From Bostrychus sinensis (Eukaryota; Chordata; Actinopteri; Gobiiformes; Eleotridae), in NCBI GenBank assembly GCA_020698575.1, contig CM036242.1:11357624-11421623 (forward strand): a stretch of 64,000 nucleotides of DNA. The letters run 5' to 3'. Below, piece after piece: positions 23,490 through 34,188 of this stretch (positions within the stretch are counted from its first letter, which is position 1; each line of letters begins with the position of its first letter). The notes below the pieces were generated by a model. It did not search any database, was not told where the DNA came from, and was given only the letters and a program-made list of their open reading frames with translations. Position numbers and translations under genes: made by a program.

Positions 23490-23740
23490 GATAGTGCTCC
23501 TCAAGGGTTCAACCTTTTACTGACCAACTTACAATTTTTCTGAATGGAATCTGCATTTCCAGTGTTACTTTGGGTCCTCTTCAGGTACTCGAGCTTTCAC
23601 CCACTGTCCAGCATGGATTGATGAATGCATGAATCTAAATTTCCACTGCAATGACAAATTAATAAATAGTTATCTGTCAGTGTTACATCTCAAGCACATA
23701 CTGCAGTTCCTGGGACAGGTTCCAGCTGAAGAAAATCAAA
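23490..23740. repeat. Possible decayed L2-like LINE tail
   Basis: Blocks such as gggtcctcttcaggtactcgagctttcaccc, ggattgatgaatgcatgaat and cctgggacaggttccagctg resemble, in scrambled order, the fish L2 3' region seen more clearly at 56.04-56.29 kb. Low sequence quality makes this tentative. Confidence 0.3.
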
Positions 23741-26700
23741 AGACAGCATTACTACTTAAGATACAAATATTTGTATTCAGTAGCCAAAGAACACTTCTTA
23801 ATAGTTATAAACTATAATATATATCCTAATATACTCTTATTGGGTAAATTCATAAAAATCACTTTTGCAAGCTTGTTCTGTGATTGTCACTTTGGCACTG
23901 ATGCTCTTCATTTCGCATAGAGTTGACTCAGCTCAGCCTATGCTAGAAGTGCTTTATTCGTGTTACTTGCCTCACTGTGTTGCTCCCTCACGGTGGTTGC
24001 TTCAGTGGCCCATTTGGTGTGACTCTCCTCTTTGAGATATACAGTAAAAAACTGACACACATTCATTCCATAATCCATAAATGTATGTCTGTCAACAGTA
24101 CTGTCAAGGCTATAGAGAATAAAAATTGTAATAAATTGGTTAAAATATGTCAAAATGACTTAGCTCAAAACTTGTATGGCAATAGCAACAAGTGCACAAA
24201 GCACCGTTCCAAAATAAATAATACTATGGCCATACTGTATAAATATCTCTACAAGTCATTATTTGTGTAGAAGGTTCATGGCAGTTCAGTAATCGTTAAT
24301 AACAAAAACTCATTAAAACATGTTCAGACAGACCTAGACTTATGTTTGTGCATGCATATTGATGATTATTTTTGTGTAAATAAGTTACATAAAGCACCGG
24401 TGAATGTACTTAGTCAAATTGCACATTTTTTATTTGTGAAGAGGGTAAAGTCTAGGTATTGGGTCAGCTCTAGTCTTCGCGTTTAGACTGGGTCACTCCA
24501 CACTAATGCGACAGACTCCTTTCCGCTCTTATCACTTTGTGGCCTGTATTTCCGATGCTCCCTTATCCCAGGTTAAAATGTAATGGAAAGCAAACAGCGT
24601 CATTCACCAAAACGCAACGCGAGGCCTAGATTTCAAAACCTTATCATTTTGTAAGCTTTTACATTTGTAAACTGACTGTCTAAAGGTGAGGCGGGTGTTA
24701 TAACCTGTCTGGGTGCCGGATGGCAGTGTTAGAAATATGCATCCTCTTTAATTTGTTCAACCTTCTGAAGTGGTTACAGAGCTGTTTGGACACTAGATGG
24801 CAGCCAAGAACATGATATAGTCTTCCAATGGAACCTATGGAAATAAGAAAATGTAAGTAACCAAGTCATTCTTGCAAACACGCTTAACAAAGAATTTCTG
24901 TACTTGTGGTTCTCTTAGACAGTTTCAAATTGCCCATTTAAATGTGAGTATATTTAATTAAATACCATGTAAATTGCTGGAGATTTGCCATATTTTTCAG
25001 GCGGCAATTGTGAAGTACTGGGAATGTTTTGGAGTTGTATAAATAAGGAGCACAAAGCAGTAAGTAAAAGTCAAATCTATGTCCTCTCTGGATTGCAAAT
25101 CTTTAAAGGCCAAGGGACTCAACTATTTTGCATGAACTAGAATTAGGAGCTTAAATTATTTGCTTTATTCCTAGCGCTTACCATTTAATGACAAGAGTAT
25201 TTCCAAATTAGTTTTGTTTATTGAAGGCCTAGAACAAAACAGCACAAGTGACATTCTTGTAACTTTGCAGAAAAAGCAAAAAAGATCAATTTTTGTAAGA
25301 TTTTAAGTCCTAACAGCTTAAATATTTATAAACACATATTTCAGACCTCCATTGCAACAGTTTTAGACATTAAAATAATGTATTATAAAATAATACATTT
25401 TTTAAATTGGGAATAAAATTCACATACATCTGCACTTTCTCATGACTTCAGATGGAAACTAGCTATTTAGCTATAATCTTCTGCTGTGCATCTCTATCTC
25501 CTTGATCTTAATGTCTCTGTACACTGTCCCTACCAAATAAAGAAAATAAAAAGCCCTTTTAGCTCCAATGTTTTATGCTCATTGCGATATAATTAGTAAA
25601 ACAGTCATAAGCACTTGCACCTTTTTGGCAATGACTGATTGCTAAGCACAGCGAAAGTTGTTTGATTTTTGATCAGCAACTCTAAATTGATAAGGAACAT
25701 TTTTGTAATATTTTGGCAGTAAAGAGAGCTCATCAAGAGAATGAAAATGTCACTTATGCCCTCTTAATTATCACCTCTCAAATGTACTGTAGCTCCACTG
25801 TTGTTTCCAGTATTAAAGAGTACAGCAACTAGATGAAGTGACACACTGTTTTACCACTATTTAATTCCCAGCATGTTTGTTTTTTATGGTTTAAATGAAC
25901 AATATATTTAGTTTTTTATACTTTTTAACAAGGGAGGCTCATATTGGTCTGCCCCAGCTTGTCAACACTAAATCAATTGTGGTCAAAAATCATCAAGTAT
26001 CCAAGGCCCATTGTAAGTGCTTACACCAAAATCGTGCTATAATAAAAACACAAATAGAAAAAAAAATCAAAGTCAAACATGGATAAATACTGGAGATACA
26101 TTCACATGATTTTAATAAAGCTGTGTTAACTGTGGCACTGGTCTCTTAATACATTTTGCTTATATGTTTTGCTTTGCTTGCTAGCTGTTTGTGCAGATGT
26201 GTTTACTTGGTTACCGTCTCTCATTGCGGCTGATGAAACGGACGTTGCAGAGCCGACAGCGACAGCACGGTCTGACCCCTCGACATTTGAGAAGCACGGC
26301 TGCCTTGTAATGTTGACGATGCTGTTCGACTCTGAGCTGCTCCCAGCTATTTGTTGGCTCAGACTGAGACACTTCAGGACTTAGCAAAATGACGTCAGGC
26401 CACAAAACCTGGCTTTTGTATGGCACGGATCTTGCAAGCTTTCAAGCAATTACATACACGCCTTTACCACAGCAGAAGTGGGCTGGTCTGCAGATGTAAC
26501 AGACATTACATTTTTACATTAACTACACTTTTTACAGATTTTTTACAGTATTCTTTTTGCAGAGTTCGAAGGATTTAGCTGCAGACATTTGCTGAATACA
26601 TGGGATTGTATGGTTATATGGTCCAATAAAAAGAAGTTTTGTTTTATAACATTTAGACAACAAAATGTATTCCCTAAAAGTAAGCTGTCAATGCAAACAT

Positions 26701-26799
26701 TAGGTAAGCACACAAGAGCAGCGCCACAGAGACTGGACTATGTACTGCTGTAGATTAGGGTGAGAGAAACCTTTAAGAAAGTTGTGAGTTATACCGATG
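23741..26799. other. Spacer upstream of fgf19, with one CTCF-like motif and one candidate conserved block
   Basis: No gene is seen. 24460-24740 is a repeat-free, more GC-balanced stretch with GATA-like (ttatc) motifs that could be regulatory. A CTCF-like site is at 24790-24805. Around 25.44-25.56 kb lies tgtccctaccaaataaagaaaataaaa, a LINE-type 3' end like that near 10.74 kb. Confidence 0.4.
24790..24805 (+). promoter_or_regulatory. CTCF-like motif
   Basis: ACACTAGATGGCAGCC matches the CTCF core at all but its first C. It lies on the FGF side of baxb, about 2.4 kb upstream of the fgf19 start codon. Confidence 0.4.
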
Positions 26800-27015
26800 T
26801 CCTGTCGCTGTGGAATATGTAAATCCTCCTGTGGGCTCTTTTCAGGAACTCTGGCTTCCTCCCACTGTTCAAAGACATACATGCAAAGAAGTAGAAATGA
26901 CCACAGAGAATGAATGCGAGAGTGAATACTTTATCATCTGTTCATGTCTTTTAACTGTTAGCCATGCACTTGACCATGGTGTACCCCGCCTCACAGCCAA
27001 AGCAGCTCTGAAATC
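26800..27015 (+). repeat. L2-like LINE 3' tail fragment
   Basis: aactctggcttcctcccactgttcaaagacatacatgcaa, then gaatgaatgcgagagtgaata, then ccatggtgtaccccgcctcac, form the familiar order of the fish L2 3' UTR. It is degraded and has no reverse transcriptase. Confidence 0.65.
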
Positions 27016-27963
27016 CCCCTGAGAAAAATTTTATTCACTGGCAAATAAAAAAGCTTGTTAATCAACAAGGCACAATCACTGGGATGTTGACTTGACTGTG
27101 TGATATGTAGGCCTACTCCTGGTAAACCACAATGTCTGCTACGTTTGGTCAGCAGAGAAATCACAGTCATAACCTACTTACAGGAGTAGTGTCTGGTGGG
27201 ATTTGTAGTTTTCTCACGGAAACATAGCCTACTGATAGATCTAGAATAGAATCACTATGGGGTTCACTTATTTCTAATGTAGCTAACCCCCTAAGTCCCT
27301 TTAAGAAATGAAAATGTTTTTTGAGTTGAATTGCTGCTTGAGTGTGTCTATTACCATGCTGATAGAAGTGTGCCATGTTAAACAGGCTACAAGTCTTATT
27401 CTATGCACTGTCATTTTACTACTTTGATACAAAAATAAGCCTTAACACTTGAGAATAGGCCCATATACCCAGTAGGACTAAATTTTGTTAAAAGTAAGCA
27501 GTTAATAACCTGCCTTTCTAACAAGCAGTTAAAAATATATGCTCTGATACTCACTCACCACTCCCATGCCCTTATTGACCCTCAATGTAACCTATTTGAC
27601 AAACCCATCTGTGTGGAGGTAAAATTAGCTGTATAAATCTGATCTTGGATACATGAACGCATAGACAGCAAAAAGAACATATGGGCAAGAGTTTATAATA
27701 ACACGTTAAAGTAATAACTGCAAACTGTCTGTAGGCTAGCTACAACAGTTATAGTCTATCTGGACAATGCTAAGGCTAACTTAATTTTGTATGCTGTACC
27801 CAAGGCCTGGATTTTGAACCTTTAAAGACCTCTATGGACACTTTGGAGTTTGTACAATGCAAAATAAATTAAAGTTAGCCTAGTCCTGGGACTGCTTATT
27901 TCATTTGTGAAGAACAAACAATTGTAGCCCCGCCCTCACAGGTAATAATCGCATCATACCAGA

Positions 27964-28736
27964 CAAAGGTGGACAGTAACAAAGTAAATTTACTTGAGTA
28001 CAGTACTTAAGTATAGATTTTAAGAATCTGTACTTGACTTGAGTACTATTTTAAGGGATAGGATAACTTACTACTTTTACTCCACTATATCTAAAAGATA
28101 AATATAATACTTTTTACTCCACTACATTTCTAAAAAAGCTAAAGTAACTGCAGAGAAACTGGCTTAAAACCAAAAGACAACTGACGTACACCCTAAAGAT
28201 AATTATTTACTAAATAATACTACTCATATTTGCGCTCATGAACTAAAAAGAACCTCTGGACACAATGGGGAAGTGCTTTAGCTTTTGCTTTGAACCTTAT
28301 TTGCATGAGTCTATAATAAACCAATTTAAAAATAACTGATTAGTATGATCGTAATACCCAGCCTTATTTATAATAACCTATTATGGTTTTTATGTTTTTT
28401 TAAGTTGATCCCCACATTTCCTCACTAAAATGATGTAAAATGTATTTTATTCATATTTTTTGAGCAGCAACTTTGTGAATTGACTGTAGTAGAAATTTTA
28501 CCCAAAATTCTTGACTGCACTCATTTGAAATACACTGTAAAAATAAATGATGTTTTTTTTAAGTACTCTGAATACTTTTTCTTTTCTTTTTTTTAAGTAC
28601 ATTACTCCATTACTTTAACTCAAGTAAAAATTTGACTTAGCAACGTGTAATTACTTGTATTGAAGTAATATTTGACCAGAAGGATCTATACTTTTACTCA
28701 AGTAATTAATGAAGTTGAGTATTTTGTCCACCACTG
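27964..28736. mobile_element. Non-autonomous hAT-like transposon, 773 bp
   Basis: The ends are CAAAGGTGGACA... and ...TGTCCACCACTG, inverted repeats matching at 10 of 12 positions, with subterminal inverted similarity running on through ttacttgagta...tatag. The flanking 8-mers ataccaga (27956-27963) and gtaccaga (28737-28744) match at 7 of 8, as expected for a hAT target-site duplication. No transposase frame is inside. Sequences of this look (acttgagtacagtacttaagta) are abundant in fish. Confidence 0.75.
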
Positions 28737-28744
28737 GTACCAGA

Positions 28745-29864
28745 GGTCATGTCTGGTATCTGGCTCCGTTTGATGTTAAACAACGAGAAAAGACAAAAAA
28801 TAAATAAATAAACAAAAACAAACAAACAAAAAAGTTAGCTAAGACAGTTATATTTCCATATCGTTATTTGCGTTCATTAATTTCTTATTTTCACCCTAAA
28901 GACATGGCAGCTGCCTAACCGAGAACCGATACACTTTTAACCATTACAGAACCACTTGTGAGGCCAAGGAAGCTAAAGGTAGGCTAACCGAGCGTCATTA
29001 GCATTTAACTTATACAATATTAGGCTAATTAAATACCACTCAAGAAACAACATGCTTATCTACAAAGTCATAAAAGCTTTTTTGTTGTGGCGTGTGTTCA
29101 TTTTTTTAGAAGAAAGAAAGAAACATAGCCTACCTCGAAAATGAGAGCGCCAGCAGCATCAGTGGGCAGTCATAGGTGAGCTAACTAGCTAATGGCTAAT
29201 GACAAGCTCTAATAGCTAATAATAGCTCTTTCTGGCCCAATAGTCTACTCACTGTTTAAATTTACATCCAGAAATCTGGCTCAAAGGTAACATTATGCCT
29301 TTCTACTCTTTGACCTGTTTAGCTGAGAGAAAAAAAGTCATTATCAATTGAGTCAAGAAGAGAGGATAAGCCTACTTAGCAATGATAAGCACTTGTAGGC
29401 TAATATATTAGAGATAGTAAATAGGCAGTTTAGAAATAGGCCTATAACTTTAATTAATAATCTCTACATTTAATAGCCTATAAAGCCCATATATTGTAAA
29501 GGGGACAACAGCAGAGTAAGTTCCCAAAGTTTAAAATAATGTGCTTTTTAACAGTAACTACCCTAAGGAAAACAATAATTAATATTTTAGAAAATGTAAA
29601 AAACAAAAAAAAACCAAAAACAAACAATTTTAGTTGCAGAAAGGAAACAATGTGGTATATTTTTATGTTGCCTGAATGTAAATGTTACTAACAGGTTTTA
29701 TGTGATATTTCTACAAGAAGATTAAAAAAAAAAAAATTGCTACTGAGTCTGTGAATGCTACAAGTAGCCTATTTCAGGAAATCATAAAGTGATTTGCAGT
29801 TCTCACAAAAGAGGCACATTTTGACAAGAATAGAGTTGGGAAAACACCACAGTTGTGTAGTAGA
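28745..29864. other. Intergenic spacer, nothing recognised
   Basis: AT-rich DNA with short (aaac/aaat) runs at 28796-28834 and A-rich runs near 29.60 and 29.72 kb. No gene or clear element was found. Confidence 0.4.
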
Positions 29865-30010
29865 GGTGGGAACCAGTCACAAGTAAGTCTCAAGTCTTTG
29901 GCCTCAAGTCCAAGTCACTTCTCAAGTCAATGCCTCATAAGTCCAAGTCGAGTCCCAAGTCCCACAGTTTGAGTTTAGAGTCCTTTCAAGTCTTTTTAAC
30001 CCTTAAAACT
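29865..30010. repeat. 'CAAGTC' type interspersed repeat
   Basis: gaggtgggaaccagtcacaag is followed by many overlapping caagtc/aagtcc units up to about 30.0 kb. It has the character of a common fish repeat, with termini not determined. Confidence 0.5.
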
Positions 30011-30439
30011 ACAAACTTATTTTGATCATGTTTTGTATTGTTGAATTTACTGTTTACTGTTAAATTTTAAAACCTTTTAAAATTGTATAACATTTTTTCT
30101 AGATAACTTTATCTATTTTACCAGGTAAATACTTTTGTTTGCTGTAGGCCTGCCTACCCTAAGCCTAGAATAGGTCCACACAGTAAACATATTTCTGAAT
30201 GCTTTGAAAGTAAAGTTAAGGTCTTAAAAATCAGTGATTTGTAATAAAGCTAAATGCCTGTAGGAGCCGTGAACATAGGAGATTAGGTCTAATAGTAAAA
30301 AATAGACCTGGAGCACGTTTGGAGATTTTACAAAGTCAACAGTGGCCTCTATACAGCTTACTGGAAGGTAGCACATGGGGACAACAGGGGAACTGCAGAT
30401 TATGGATATGTGGATCAGGGCAAAGAGAAAACACTAGAA

Positions 30440-30960
30440 AGCTCCAGGGGTTAATTTTTACTCGGCTATTTACTGTCTGAGGCAGAGGGAGCTCACTGTG
30501 TACAGGTAAAGATCACCTCTGTACTAACTTAAATAAAACCATCATGAGGTCTCTACCAGACTTTTGTGACTATTTAGACCTGTCTATTACACATGGTTCT
30601 TTATAATTTTTAGATGTTTTATTGACTAAAAGTCTAATCTGCTCTTAAACGTCTCATGTCTCTGACCATGTCAACAGCTCTCAGCTGTGGGGGAGGCTGG
30701 TGAGCACAGACTTCCCCACAACTCTCCGCTCCACCCGCGTCTTTCTGAGAATTTAAAGTTATTATGGTGACTAAATAACTCTTTTATAAAAGTGTTTGTA
30801 GTAAAACACCAAGGATGCTGTCTGAAATCTCCACACTGATACAGCGTTAATTAGGCGCGTGTATATTTGATATCATTAACGGTTGTAAAACTTTAACAGT
30901 TGATATATCTGTGATTTCTGAGTCTATTATCACTAAACCATAAATCAAAATGCCAAGTGC
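30440..30960. repeat. Dispersed repeat related to 4.5-4.8 kb
   Basis: The segment ttgtaaaactttaacagttgatatatctgtgatttctgagtctat (about 30884-30928) is roughly 80% identical to one at about 4711-4755. Both lie beside sequence that is less clearly related, so they are probably parts of the same larger mobile repeat family. Confidence 0.45.
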
Positions 30961-32440
30961 TGCTACAGCTTAATACAAATTGAAATGTCCAATAGAAACC
31001 ACTAAAAGTAACATGCAGAGAAAGAGAGAAAGAGTGTCCACTAAGTCCTCATCTCTGTTGTGTAGCCTACAAAAAAGCATTCAAAGATTTTAACACAAAC
31101 TTATCTGGGCTATAATTTCAGCAACAACAAAAAGGCCATAAAAGTGAAATCACCAAAGTAGGTAATATTGGTTCTGGATGTAAAATGGATTGTGTTGCCA
31201 CATCACTGGAGTCTGGGAAACAGAAATATTCATGCCGTTGAGTAGAGTCACACGTACATACGACAAACAAGTACACAGGAAATAAAAGTGAGACGGGGGC
31301 ATCTTGAGAAGTGCCTTACTTTACTGCTCGACATCTGGAGCAGACGACAGACTACTGCTGTCTTTCCAATACACAAGACATCTCTTTGAATATTTAAATA
31401 TCAGAAGTTTTAAAAACAAGACAAAAAATACTATATACTATTTTGTTACTATTTTTCATTACCTTTTGAACAAGAATTTTTAAAATGTTGTACTTTCAAA
31501 TAAATGTACTGGTTTGCTAATGAATAATGTATTTTTGTTTCTAGGGTGTTCTCTCATTCAAACAGCTGATGGACAGAAAATATGTGAGAAAGAAAGGCTG
31601 ATATATGTTAGTATGTCATATTGAATGTAATTCAAATGATTCTGTGAACCGCTCTGTTCAGGAATGAATCAAGGCAAACTCTACAGGTGAGCACCAAGAA
31701 GGCCCCCAGTAGTCTGTGGTCTGTTCTGGGAAGCACCTACATCTGTTGTTTTTCAGTAATAATATAATGCCTATGTAACCCAAGCATATTATAATATATT
31801 AATGTAGGCTTTGATAGTTAGCAGTGTAGATTCATCATGTTCATGATCACAGCCTAGCTGAATGATGTTCAGGACATGCAAAGGAGAGAATCTAACTATT
31901 GCTTCCACACACTAAAGCTGCGTTTATGTGTTTTTTTCCCCTTAATCTGATGGAAGGGAGGGAAAGGGGCCATTATCCTGTACAGTCTCTAAAGCCCTTT
32001 GAGGCAAGTGTTGTTGTTATATTGGGTTGTCTTGTCTTGTTATGTAGTCAAAAAAAGTGTGTTTAGTTGAAAATGCTAATACAGTAGGATACTTTAAAAG
32101 ATATCATGTGCTTGTGTATGTTGTGGTAAGCTAGTTTTAGGCTTTGGTGCACGCTCAGAGTACATCGTCTATTCATAGCAAAAGAAAATTGACAAAAGAA
32201 TTTCATAATTTTATACTGTGTCCAATGTCATTTACTAACTAACAATAACATTTTAGTTATAGGCACGAACAACTAGCAAGCAAAAGTGAGCTGTTTTTAA
32301 ATGAAGCAAAAAATCCCAGTGATGTGATTCAAGCTCATAAACACTTATCCTAGAAAAGTTGGGTCTGAAAGTCCTTCAGAAGGTGGTTCTACAGAGGAAG
32401 TTATGTACGCTCAAGTTTTCTGTTTTTCTGTCATATTTCT
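30961..32440. other. Intergenic spacer, nothing recognised
   Basis: AT-rich DNA without a supported gene, RNA or complete element. Confidence 0.4.
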
Positions 32441-32449
32441 ATTTTGCTT

Positions 32450-32614
32450 CACAATACCTTTTTTTTTTTTTTTTTGCATTCTCATAGTTGTTGTTATGTG
32501 ATGTAAAGTGACTGACATGAACCTCTCAATGATCGATTTAAATTTCAGATTGTAAGGCAACAATAAAGGCAAAATGCTAAGGGGGGTACATACTTTTGCT
32601 TGCCACTGTAAAAC
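32450..32614 (+). repeat. Tc1/mariner 3' end relic
   Basis: After a poly(T) run (about 32459-32475) the sequence ends in aatgctaaggggggtacatacttttgcttgccactgta. This is the typical 3' terminal block of fish Tc1-type elements. No matching 5' end or transposase was found. Confidence 0.55.
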
Positions 32615-34185
32615 ATTGGGCTAGAATGGACTGGTTGCCATTATCAGGTGTGACAATCTGTGTGTATGTGTTTGTGTGCAGCCCGAAGAGCTGGACATTT
32701 GAATGCTCTCAGTAAGCACCTCATTTGCCTCTGCACTATTCAAACAGCAGCTAGCTTTTTCAACATGCATAAACCTTGTTTTCTTTACTGAAGGATTTAT
32801 TAATAGCAGTGTCAGTCAGCTCTAAAGAACAAACTATATGGCCACATTAAGAAATTGTTGATCATGTTCAGTTTTTTTTTCACTGACCTGGAGAAGGTAA
32901 ATCAGATGAAGCGCCACTTTAAACATTTCTTATAAATTGAAATGCAAAATGCCTGTTTCCCAGTGACATGCCTCCACACAGAGCTCTGAGAGGCTACATC
33001 AAAGCCCCCAGCCACTGTTTGTGTGTGTCTGTGTGTTTGACCTCTTCTCTCCTCACCTATCTGACTGTCCACTCAGACAACAGTAAATGGCTGTTAAATC
33101 ACTGCACTGTGTTGGCACTCACCCTGTTGTTAACTGTTTCCCTCTTTGACATGGTGTGGGCCTTAAAAGAGCCAGACATGTCAGCCCACAGGTGTGTGTT
33201 TGCACTCAGGGCAAGTGTAGCACGCAGACAATAGGGCAAAGGATGGAGGAGGCTGCTGCTATTATTAGTCCCGTTTATATCCTTTAACCAGGCCAGCCTT
33301 CGTTTTCCACCAGCAGAAAGCTGTCATTCTGTCATTCTGTCATTCTTTATGTCTAGGACAAGGCCTGTTTTAGCTACAGCTGCAGCTGAACAGAAGGACA
33401 CTATGTAAGTGAAGCAGCTATGTAGACACCTGTCCTGCTCCACACAAGGCCAAACCATGGGAAATAGGACATCAAATGGAAAGAATAAAATTTTACTGCA
33501 GACTGATTAATCAACAAAAAAACATAGATTTAAAAAAGGGGTTATTACATGGCAGACATAATTGAAATCAAATGTCTGGCAATAGTATCTTTGCAATAAA
33601 CTTTGCAACTGTAGCATGTCATTAATCAGATTTTTTTGTTGTCTTTATGCTGCCATATATTTGTTTAGTTTCTGAAGAACACACTTCTTTTGTGTTATGT
33701 GCAGAAGTAAGGAGCTTGATGAAGGGCTTCAGTGAGTTGCTTCTTTTGATTTAAGGTAAGACCTTTGCAACACATAATGTTCACGGTTTGTAACCTGTTT
33801 CTGTGTTTACCCATTTATACATATACATACATACATTTCAGTAATCTTTTTTAATAGCGTGTAAGATATAAATGCATGTCAATCACAAATCTCAAAATCA
33901 TGTCATGTAAACGCATTGACTTGCAGTATGAATGTGTGTGAGCAGTAGCATATCTTCCTATTAACATCTTTGAATGGATGCAACATGACAGTGTTGTATT
34001 TGATTTGCATGACCCACAGAGAGAAGGTTAAAGAGGGACAGCTCTGTGTGTGTTCAGGACAGGTTCTTGATTTTTGGTTGAAATGTATATATGCCTTATA
34101 CACCAGTTCATAAAGTTAAAACAGGACTTAATTAATAATTTCACAACAAATACAAACACACAGCCAATTTGAATTGAGGGATCAG
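32615..34185. other. Intergenic spacer, nothing recognised
   Basis: Includes a triplicated ctgtcattctgtcattctgtcatt at about 33321-33344. No gene is supported. Confidence 0.4.
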
Positions 34186-34188
34186 GAT

